Shown here: positions 57,128-64,000 of the stretch, piece after piece
Position numbering within the stretch: the first letter of the stretch is position 1
How the letters are laid out: every line of letters begins with the position of its first letter
Assembly: GCA_029339505.1 (NCBI GenBank)
Contig: JAQISU010000210.1
Location: 17,606,001 to 17,670,000, forward strand
Length of the DNA stretch: 64,000 bases
Origin: Unio delphinus
Lineage: Eukaryota; Mollusca; Bivalvia; Unionida; Unionidae
Direction of reading: 5' to 3'
Notes under the pieces: generated by a model
What the model saw: only the letters and a program-made list of their open reading frames with translations
Told to the model about the DNA's origin: nothing
Database searches by the model: none
Made by a program: the position numbers and the translations under genes

Positions 57128-57484
57128 ATGAATTCTGAAAAAATGAATAGCATTATTGATGAAATTTCAAAATTGAAAAGTCAGGATATCAAACTATCAG
57201 ATGGTTTAAATCCTGATCAAATCATGTCAGATTTTCAGGATATAGAATACGGAGTTAACACTAACAAATATATGCTGCCCAAGAAATACGCGCTAATCAA
57301 GAGAATTCAGAATTCTATTCGAGACTCTCTTTCATTTTCCAGTGACGTAAGTGTGTTTGTTCCGTTATATACTATCGTTGAACGAATACGAAAAGAATTA
57401 GGTAACGAATACGAATTGAAAAGGGATGTCAATTCTAAAGTTAGAAACCTACGAGCGTTAATTCAAGAAAATGAACAATTTTGA
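57128..57484 (+). CDS. Conserved 118-aa protein of unknown function, element 2
   Basis: Start chosen by alignment with 17593-17949; the frame is open from 57083. Same length as element 1, helical and charged, with shared points IIDEISKL, YMLPKKYALIKRIQ and SKVRNLR. No motif recognised. Directly downstream come two copies of TGTGACCGACC..GAGAGATTTT (57485-57560) and then the hairpin trio. Confidence 0.75.
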   Translation: MNSEKMNSIIDEISKLKSQDIKLSDGLNPDQIMSDFQDIEYGVNTNKYMLPKKYALIKRIQNSIRDSLSFSSDVSVFVPLYTIVERIRKELGNEYELKRDVNSKVRNLRALIQENEQF

Positions 57485-57640
57485 CCGTGACCGATCTTCA
57501 AAGAGATTTTGTCATTTTTGATTGTGACCGACCCTCAGAGAGATTTTCATTTTTTTTAGCATTTTTTGATTGAAAACAACAAAATTGATAGGCCGTTAAT
57601 GGATGGTTTAGTCTATATGATGATTTCGATTGATCAGCGT
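57485..57640. other. Spacer with a short direct repeat
   Basis: Two copies of a block of about 50 bp containing GACCGA, CAAAGAGATTTT or CAGAGAGATTTT, and CATTTTT. No gene. Confidence 0.6.
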
Positions 57641-58000
57641 AGAATGGAGGAAGTGTGATATTAATTATTTTATATAGAATTTTCCACACTTCCTCCATCA
57701 ATGATAATGCCCTTAAAACAACAAAATAACGCTTCCATGATCGTGTTAAAATCATCTGACATGTAACAAAAAGTGAGGGAAGTGTCAGTATTAATTATTT
57801 TATATACAATTTGGACACTTCCCTCATCAATGCTAGAGCTGTTAAAACGCTTCCATGATCGTGTTAAAAATCATCTGACATGTAACAAAAAATGGCGAAA
57901 GTGTGATATTAATTATTTTATATACAATTTCCACACTTTCGCCATCGATGACAATGCTGTTAAAGACTTCCATGATCGTGTTAAAAATCATCTGACATGT
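57640..58000. repeat. Three tandem hairpins with compensatory stem changes, element 2
   Basis: Hairpins at 57644-57698, 57773-57827 and 57892-57945. Stems are ATGGAGGAAGTGTG, GTGAGGGAAGTGTC and ATGGCGAAAGTGTG, each matched perfectly (one G:U) by its 3' arm. Stem positions 4, 5, 7 and 14 differ between copies and the partner base changes with them. All three loops contain ATTAATTATTTTATATA. Each unit continues with TTCCATGATCGTGTTA and ATCATCTGACATG. The array lies between two + strand genes and has no open frame of its own. Confidence 0.85.
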
Positions 58001-58040
58001 CGAAGTGTTTTCGTCTGTTAAGTCAGGTTCGGAAAATTGT

Positions 58041-58077
58041 TTTACAATTGAAAAATTGTTTGCGATTTCAAATAATG
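58041..58077 (+). promoter_or_regulatory. Late-gene upstream motif before the modular protein, element 2
   Basis: ACAATTGAAAAATTGT is an inverted repeat, followed by GCGATTTCAAATAATG. Nearly identical to 59101-59136 before the core-like gene. Confidence 0.5.
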
Positions 58078-59071
58078 GTCAATGAAGCATTAACGACCCG
58101 ATTGGCTCGTGAACGACTTGATGCAATCAAGAAATTTATACCAATTCGAGACTCTGTAAGAAATAAACTGCAACAACGACAGAGTTTACAAACGGATTTT
58201 GCTGTGGGATCTGAAGAATTGTTTAAACCAGTAACCACAGCAACGAAAGGGGTAGAGCGTGCTATACTGGGAGATGTTCCCGAGACGGGGAAATCTGTTA
58301 TCGGTTAACTCGAAAAAATAGCAGCGAAAACTGAACAAACAAAACAGGCTGTACAAAAAATGGAATCAAAAGAAATAGTAGATGATTTACGCGTGATATT
58401 TAACGAGGCGGGGTTAGCAGAAATTAATAAGACTGATCCAACAGGAATTCCTGAGCTTGTTGTTACGACTTATGAAAACTGGAAAAATATGTTGAAACCA
58501 GAACATCATAAGTTTGTTAGAAATATAACTCACTGGGCTGATATATTCTACAAAATCAAAACTGAAAAAACAAGAATTAAGAAGGATAGTGCATCATATA
58601 TTCAATATATCAATGCGGTGGGTATAGTGTATAAACAATACGAAGAGTTTAAACAACAACAAAAACCGCGAAAATTGCGAGGAAGGCGACAGCAACCTGC
58701 AAAGAAAGTAGTCTACTCGCCTAAAAAAACAACTACCACCTGATCGAGATGATGATTTTCCTAATTATTTCCAAGAAACCGATTTAGAAAAACTGGATGA
58801 AGCAGCTGGTTATAGCGGAAGTGGATTGCAAAACGGTAGCGTTGGAAACTCTTCGAGGGAAAATCCTTGGATTTCATGTCCTGGTAGTGTTCTCAGTGAT
58901 ATATCACGATTAGAAGTTCTTGTAGGAGGGTTCCGAGCTGGAAACAACTCACCGGAAATAATTAATGAAGCAGCTGATATCTGTAGACGATTATTTCAAG
59001 GCGGTATCATAGATATCAGCACATATCGAGATTTCATTGGCGATTTAGTGGAGGATTATCACAGTGATTAA
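58075..59071 (+). pseudogene. Modular structural-type protein, broken, element 2
   Basis: The N-terminal 75 residues (LTTRLARERLDAIKKFIP) and C-terminal 80 residues (CPGSVLSDISRLEVLVGGFRAG ... VEDYHSD) match element 1 and the usual Polinton protein next to the capsid genes. The middle is a different, helix-rich domain (about 58340-58700, with a Trp/Tyr-rich core and a basic RKLRGRRQQPAKK end). TAA at 58306-58308 and a frameshift in the A-run near 58723-58730 break the gene. Confidence 0.65.
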
Positions 59072-59091
59072 TCACCGGGACTGAATAAAAC

Positions 59092-59136
59092 CGCTAGCGT
59101 TTCCAATTGAAAAATTGTTTCTGATTTCAAATAATG
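59092..59136 (+). promoter_or_regulatory. Late-gene upstream motif before the core-like gene, element 2
   Basis: CGCTAGCGTTTCCAATTGAA followed by AAATTGTTTCTGATTTC and AAATAATG. Combines the CTAGCG and CAATTGAAAA parts of the motif. Confidence 0.5.
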
Positions 59137-59598
59137 TTCATACACTACAATCATGATAAACCAACCCCCGTCTATGTAGTTAATTCACGGTTTCCAGTTT
59201 ATAGAGCATACTATGGTGATGGTTTAGGTAATACCATTGCGGGGTTATTTGCAAGAATGGCTCCAAAAGTGATGCCGTTAGCTAAACAATTATCAATGAA
59301 AGAAATTGATGTTATTCGTGATAAGGGTACCAGCAAAATCGGAGATTTCGTTGGAGATTTTGCCGGGAAAGCGTTTTCAGCCGCGAAGAATAAAATAACA
59401 TCATTGGTGAAATCACGAAAAAAGAAACCGTTACTGTCTACCGCGGAAATGCCTGCACGGGTTAGTAAAATAATAAATAACGCAGTAGACGAAAAACTAG
59501 CGTCGATGGCTTTACCATCGTTGATAACTCCAGACCAAAGCAATATTGCAAATATGATAGCAGGAAGCGGCTTTAAAAAACCACGTCGAAAACACTAG
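59134..59598 (+). CDS. Basic core-like or minor capsid protein, element 2
   Basis: 154 residues, intact. N-terminal VYRAYYGDGLGN is followed by an amphipathic hydrophobic stretch (TIAGLFARMAPKVMPLAKQ). The middle is Lys/Ala-rich (AGKAFSAAKNKITSLVKSRKKK) and the end is basic (KKPRRKH). The pattern GDGLG..LF resembles the small proteins encoded near the capsid gene in Polintons and adintoviruses, whose products are thought to coat DNA or link it to the shell. That role is inference. Confidence 0.7.
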   Translation: MFIHYNHDKPTPVYVVNSRFPVYRAYYGDGLGNTIAGLFARMAPKVMPLAKQLSMKEIDVIRDKGTSKIGDFVGDFAGKAFSAAKNKITSLVKSRKKKPLLSTAEMPARVSKIINNAVDEKLASMALPSLITPDQSNIANMIAGSGFKKPRRKH

Positions 59599-59651
59599 CG
59601 TTTTTCACGATGAAAATCTTTCACGATTTAGACTCTGATAAATAGAATAAA

Positions 59652-61053
59652 ATGTTCAAAAGGTCACATGATCCAGCGTTTGATATAGACGCCCCAGTTG
59701 GCAAGGATGATTCTGTACGCGATTATCAATATTACGCCTATCATGCAATAGACGCAAATAGTCGATCGCGAATTGAACTTCAAGTCCATGATACCAGTAA
59801 ATATTTTTTGCCTTGTGAAGCGTTTATCGAAGTAGAAGGAGAACTTGTAACAGCTGCTGGAGCACCGTATCCAGCTGGTACTCAAGTCGGTTTTGTCAAT
59901 AATGGTATTATGGCGTTATTTGAGAGTGCAAGATACCTCATTGATGGAAAAGAAATCGAGTCGATAGATCGCGATGTTGATGTGGCTACAACAATAATCG
60001 GGTTAGCGAGATATTCTGATGATTATACAAGATCAGCAGGACCTTCTATGATGTTTGCAAAAGATGTTAAAAATACCGCTGGAGGAATTCAATTTGTTGT
60101 AAGACGACCAAAGAATAATGCTGGCAACTGCTAATATTGATGCCGAGGATATGATTATAAGCAACGACGTTAATTTCAATCTAGGAGCCGCAACACGTAT
60201 TTTAATGTTGCAAGGGGCTCGTAAATCATTTTCATGCGCTATTCCACTGCATCACATATTTGGATTCTGTAGAAACGTCCGAAAAGTTATCTACGGGGCG
60301 AAGCATACAGTAGCGCTTGTACGAAAGGGTGATGATAATGACGCAATTTGGAGGATTCCAGCAGACAATGCAAATCCCAATGCTGATGCCGGTAAGGTTA
60401 TTTTAACAAAAATATCATTGTGGATGCCAGTGTTGACTCCATCAATCACCGCTGAAGGACGATTACTATCATTTATGGACCAAGGAGGAAAATCATTACT
60501 AAGTTGGTTAACCGTGAGTACAGATGTTAAGCAATCAAGTCTCAACGGGTTATTCACTTGGAACCTAGCATCAAAACAAGGTGTTGCTGCTCCACGTCAT
60601 ATATTTGTAGCGCTACAGGATAACACACGAGTTGGCGATCAACGTTTCAGTCATATGATATTTGATCCATTAGGTGTTAAAGACGTCTCACTGAGAATAA
60701 ACGGCCAGCAGGAACCATCCGAAGATGTGCAACTTGATTACGGTCAAAATCATATTGCACGCATGTATCATAGATTGTTGTCGTTCATGGCACGCGATCA
60801 AAATGTCGATACTGGTTTACAAATATCACAATACGACTTTAAGAATCTATATCCGATCTATTACTTTTCACTGGAACATCTCGATTTAACAAGACAGTCT
60901 GTCGTTGATATACATTTTAGAGCTAATGTAACCAATCCTGATGCTATTGCTAATTATAGAGCGGTTGCTGTCATTCTCAGCGACAAATCAATGCTACTTG
61001 AAGGTGTTGGAGGAAGAATGAGAGTGGTAGATGCGCCAGTGGAAAACATGTAA
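59652..61053 (+). pseudogene. Major capsid protein (hexon-like), one frameshift, element 2
   Basis: The N-terminal part (59652-60113) is open, an extra base near 60126-60131 changes frame, and the rest is open to TAA 61051-61053. Landmarks as in element 1: DYQYYAYHAI, CEAFIEVEGEL, NNGIMALFESARYLIDGKEI, FSCAIPLHHIFGFCRNVRKV, LYPIYYFSLEHLDL. About 466 codons in total, close to other Polinton-type capsid proteins with the double jelly-roll fold. It would build the hexagonal shell lattice with the protease, pVI-like and penton-like proteins encoded beside it. Confidence 0.87.
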
Positions 61054-61090
61054 TTGAAATTCTCGATTTAGAATTAATCTATTACGTATA

Positions 61091-61552
61091 ATGTCGTATA
61101 GTAATATCATTGTGTCGTTGACACCTGGTCAATTAAAAAAATTGCAATCCAAATCAGCTAAGCAATGTGGAACCACAATTACGCTGAAACCCAATCAAAT
61201 GACTGGCGGGGCGAATAAATTATCGCTGACAACTCGTCAAGTAAAACATTTCAATGATGCACTTGTAGCAAAAAAAGGTGTTCAGATTACTATTTCTGCG
61301 GCTCCTATCAAAAACATGGAAAAAACATGCGGTATATTCCCGTTGCTAGCTGCGATTCCAGCATTGATTGCGGCAGCAGCCCCAGCGGTGGCTAAAGCGG
61401 CAGCGTTAGGGGCTGTTGGTACCGCGGCAGGAATGGCATTAAAGAAAGCAACGGGGAAGGGTTATAAAAAAAGTGGAAAGGGTCTAAGACTACCAGGAAC
61501 CCCGTATTCGTGGTACAGCGGAAAAGGTCTAAGACTAGGACCGGTTTACTAG
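61091..61552 (+). CDS. pVI-like minor capsid/membrane-active protein, element 2
   Basis: 153 residues, intact. N-terminal half: two related beta-rich segments (LTPGQLKKL and LTTRQVKHF, each followed by a ...TI(T/S) strand). Middle: GIFPLLAAIPALIAAAAPAV and an Ala/Gly-rich run, a membrane-active amphipathic stretch. C-terminus: Lys/Gly/Tyr-rich, ending GPVY. This is the layout of the small capsid protein upstream of the protease in adintovirus-like elements, compared with adenovirus pVI. The protease start lies 5 bp after its stop. Confidence 0.75.
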   Translation: MSYSNIIVSLTPGQLKKLQSKSAKQCGTTITLKPNQMTGGANKLSLTTRQVKHFNDALVAKKGVQITISAAPIKNMEKTCGIFPLLAAIPALIAAAAPAVAKAAALGAVGTAAGMALKKATGKGYKKSGKGLRLPGTPYSWYSGKGLRLGPVY

Positions 61553-61557
61553 TGCCT

Positions 61558-61995
61558 ATGTCCAATTTTGATTTAATTGATGCTGCTAAAAAACTCGCCA
61601 TAAAAAACTTCAGAGGTGTTTTTATGAAAGATCAATTACCGACACAACCCAACAGCGTTGAAACCGGTATCATTAATCTCGATAACAGCACCGGACCTGG
61701 TACTCACTGGGTTGCATACGCTATTGATCCACGTGGGATTGTCTATTTTGATTCATATGGATTAGCACCGAAGAAGGAATTCATGCGTTATATAAAAACT
61801 TTTCCAATGAAGACATGGTATTCTACGCTACCAACACAACAAATGAATGATCCATCGATATGCGGCAGCGAAGTATTAAATGTTCTTGATGCTATTTCTA
61901 ACTCCTTGGGTAACCCAAGGGGGAAACCACCTCATGTTGTCGTGAATGAATACACCAGCAATCGCTTTTTAGAGAGAGAGAGAGTTTTACAATAA
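61558..61995 (+). CDS. Adenain-type cysteine protease, element 2
   Basis: 145 residues, intact. Catalytic His50 (GTHWVAY), acidic Asp65 (VYFDSYG), oxyanion Gln95 and nucleophile Cys102 (PSICGSEV). The Gln-Cys step of seven residues is as in adenovirus protease. It should mature capsid precursors. The C-terminal ten residues (LERERVLQ end) differ from element 1 beside a GA-repeat and may reflect slippage. The fibre-like gene starts 1 bp after the stop, so pVI, protease and fibre form a tight string. Confidence 0.9.
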   Translation: MSNFDLIDAAKKLAIKNFRGVFMKDQLPTQPNSVETGIINLDNSTGPGTHWVAYAIDPRGIVYFDSYGLAPKKEFMRYIKTFPMKTWYSTLPTQQMNDPSICGSEVLNVLDAISNSLGNPRGKPPHVVVNEYTSNRFLERERVLQ

Positions 61996-61996
61996 T

Positions 61997-63461
61997 ATGA
62001 TTGATATCTGGGGAAGACCTCTGAAACCTAAACCCGATGGCGTTGTAACCGGTGATTCTAACAAGGATATAAAAAAAACTAATCGAAGATGAAATCGCTG
62101 AGACGTTAAATTTAACAGATGTTGATCCCAATGAAATAGTTGTATTTCAAGATCGTCAGGGTAAATTAAAAAGCAGTAATGTGTCGTTGAATGATATTTT
62201 GGTTAAACAACAAAACGCAATCGAGAATACAATCGCGTTATTTTCCGATCAGGGTAAATTGAAAACTAGTAATATATCCGAGGACGACATTTTGATACGA
62301 CAACACGACGCCGCTGAAAACTCTATTGCGCTGTATTCCAGCGGCGGACGACTTAAACCAGGCGCACTTGTGTCTACAATCACCGACGCAATTGCCGCCC
62401 AAGACAGCATGATTGCCACCCGCGGCCGTGAGCTGGATGATCATATACGAGGTTATAATAATTTTCGCAAAAATGTCATACATAAATTCTTTGGAACCCC
62501 GCTTGTGGTTGGCATGACTCTCGCTGAAATCAAAAACTTTCTATCGCTATTCTTTTTTAACAAGGACGCGGAGAGGATGATGAATGAAAATGAAATCAAG
62601 GCAAATTATCTTGATATTTACAATGATATTTCTAAACTAATAGAAAATCTTGAAAGAGTGCAAAAACCCACTAACGACGTCGTTGTTAAGTTTTTTGGAA
62701 CCCCACTTGTGGCTGCCATGACTCTCGCTGAAATCAACGAGTTTATCGGCAAGCATACTCATAATGCCTACGTCGCTAATAATTTCTTTGGTGTCCCGGT
62801 TACATCTACAATGACTCTCAAAGATATTAATATGTTTATGGTGGGACAAACAACACTTAATACAATCGTTGATAAATTTTTAGGGAGAACACCTGTTTCT
62901 GAAACCACATCGTTGACAGGCCCGACTCTCGCTGAAGTTAAAAAAGCTATTGACGAACAAAACCGCATCAGCGAAATGGCTAAAAATTTCTTTGAGGGCT
63001 CTGAAAATTACAATATCACGACGACATATTCTCAACTCAGCGGGCATTATGGCATACAAAAAGATATGGAAATAGACCTCCTTTTGATTTCATTTTTTAA
63101 ACGCCGCAATGAAACGATGATGAAATATACCGAAATCAATAAAACCTATCTCGACGTTTACGACGATATTCTTAAATTAAAAGAAACCTCTGAAAGGGTA
63201 AAGCATGGGACCTTTGATTGGGTAAAAGAATCTAATGCTAAATTGAAAGTCAATATCGAGAAGTGGCCTCATGGTATCTACAGGATGACGTTAATCTCTA
63301 ACAAGCAATTTGATATCATCGTAAGCGGTAAAACCAACTTTGGTGGCACCGCAACAGTAATTATCCGGGGTGAAGAAGAATTTGAGATTGTCGCGGTTGA
63401 TAGTACGATTAGATCAAAAATATCCTGGTGCTTAGAATTTGTATGCGAAGTAAATAACTAA
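61997..63461 (+). pseudogene. Fibre-like virion protein, one frameshift, element 2
   Basis: Starts MIDIWGRPLKPK. An extra A near 62066-62072 breaks the frame after 25 codons, and the remainder is open (426 codons from 62181). Pattern: short repeats of the type IALFSDQGKLKTSNIS, then several blocks of about 55 residues with MTLAEIK or TLAEIN and FFG(T/V)P. The last is a beta-rich domain of about 100 residues (TFDWVKESNAKLKV ... SKISWCLEF). Repeated shaft plus terminal domain suggests a trimeric fibre or spike; the receptor role is inferred only. Same layout in element 1. Confidence 0.65.
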
Positions 63462-63484
63462 ATTGAAAGGAAAATCCTTTAGAT

Positions 63485-63523
63485 TTCACAATTGAAAACG
63501 CTAGCGGATTTAAAATAAAAATG
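63485..63523 (+). promoter_or_regulatory. Late-gene upstream motif before the membrane-protein gene, element 2
   Basis: TTCACAATTGAAAACGCTAG then CGGATTTAAAATAAAAATG. The strongest match to 23900-23936 of element 1 in otherwise changed non-coding sequence. Confidence 0.55.
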
Positions 63524-64000
63524 ATTTCATCAACGCAATGTCGCTATTATCAGGTCAGAGAATTTCAAACTAGACTCAAAACCCTCGCCGAGGAGTATCA
63601 AATACAAATAAAAAAATACCGACGAAGAATCACCGCGATTGATATTACTATTTACTCGGTGTCAAGCGTTCTCGCTGGTGCCGGAATAATACTAGCATCT
63701 GTTACAATGATTGCCCCGGTCGTAGTTCCAATTTGCATTTCTGCGGTGGCTACAATCGCGGGTATATCAACCGGGATAACAAAAAAGATATCATCATGCA
63801 GCCAGAGTAAACTGCAAGATTACTTAATTCAATTTCATATTGTATCAACCGCGTACTCGCAATTATCCTCGATGATATCGTCGTCACTCGATAATACAAA
63901 TATATCAGATAGTGAGTTCTCAGCGATGCTCAGTATTTTTGATTCCGCGATATCAAAATTAGAGCGACAACAACAGTATGATAATAATGACAACACCGAT
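63521..64000 (+). CDS. Two-helix membrane protein, element 2 (runs off the window)
   Basis: 160 codons open to the window edge. N-terminal 45 residues are polar with coiled-coil character. Two hydrophobic segments follow: about residues 44-66 (ITIYSVSSVLAGAGIILA) and 68-90 (APVVVPICISAVATIAGIS). Then comes a second coiled-coil-like region ending in Asp/Asn/Gln. Homolog of 23934-24411, where the product ends at about 158 residues, so little may be missing. No family recognised. Confidence 0.7.
   Translation, partial: MISSTQCRYYQVREFQTRLKTLAEEYQIQIKKYRRRITAIDITIYSVSSVLAGAGIILASVTMIAPVVVPICISAVATIAGISTGITKKISSCSQSKLQDYLIQFHIVSTAYSQLSSMISSSLDNTNISDSEFSAMLSIFDSAISKLERQQQYDNNDNTD

Larger units (their letters stand above)
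49720..64000. mobile_element. Element 2: endogenous Polinton/adintovirus-like element, right end outside the window
   Basis: Starts AGCAGCAGAGAGGG, comparable to the tip of element 1, and carries the same genes in the same order as far as the membrane-protein gene. By comparison with element 1 about 2 kb (penton-like gene and right terminal repeat) is missing from the window. Open here: ATPase, zinc ribbon, integrase, Cys-rich protein, HNH nuclease, 118-aa protein, core-like protein, pVI-like protein, protease and membrane protein. Broken: phospholipase tail, polymerase fusion, modular protein, major capsid protein and fibre-like protein. Fewer lesions than element 1 suggest a younger insertion. 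Confidence 0.93.

Noticed and set aside
57497..57755. 85-codon - strand frame across the hairpin array
   Set aside because: Covers only the first hairpin and is not repeated in the others; the covarying stems explain the sequence better.

Overview
The window is animal nuclear DNA, most probably from a mollusc. It is AT-rich and carries degenerate L2/CR1-like LINEs with 3' (ATT)n tails, tRNA-headed SINEs whose conserved body resembles molluscan SINEs, many (TA)n tracts, hairpin MITEs and a DZIP3-like HEPN fragment. No intact host gene was found. The lineage call is inference.

The main content is two related endogenous DNA viruses or transposons of the Polinton/Maverick (adintovirus-like) type. 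Element 1 (E1, 9556-26114, 16.6 kb) is complete: it has terminal inverted repeats and a GCTTG target duplication, and a paralogous empty site lies at 45251-45255. Element 2 (E2, from 49720 to beyond 64000) has the same gene order and lacks only its right end. In order both carry: packaging ATPase (-); zinc-ribbon protein plus phospholipase A2 (+); DDE integrase (+); a very long family-B DNA polymerase / SF1 helicase / HNH gene (-); a Cys-rich small protein (+); an HNH endonuclease (+); a 118-aa protein of unknown role (+); a modular structural protein; a basic core-like protein; the major capsid protein; a pVI-like protein; an adenain-type protease; a fibre-like protein; and a two-helix membrane protein. 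E1 also shows the penton-like gene that should lie beyond 64000 in E2. E1 is heavily decayed, with more than 15 stops or frameshifts. E2 has about eight breaks and looks younger. The ATPase is open in both.

The host DNA around the elements is a nested segmental duplication. A unit X-Y occurs twice: X at about 7.4-9.55 plus 26.1-27.2 kb with Y at 32.5-35.7 kb, and X' at 43.8-46.4 kb joined directly to Y' at 46.4-49.6 kb. A third partial copy of Y lies at 38.0-40.9 kb. E1 sits inside X. A LINE and a 52-bp minisatellite separate X from Y. E2 sits near the end of Y'.

The points most worth following are: a single gene joining polymerase, helicase and HNH nuclease; a -1 frameshift at a slippery A-run between zinc ribbon and phospholipase in both copies; a tandem trio of hairpins in E2 with compensatory stem changes, and a different hairpin trio in E1; a central-module swap in one structural gene; a shared motif upstream of the late genes; and the 3' end of the ATPase gene copied into E1's right terminal repeat.
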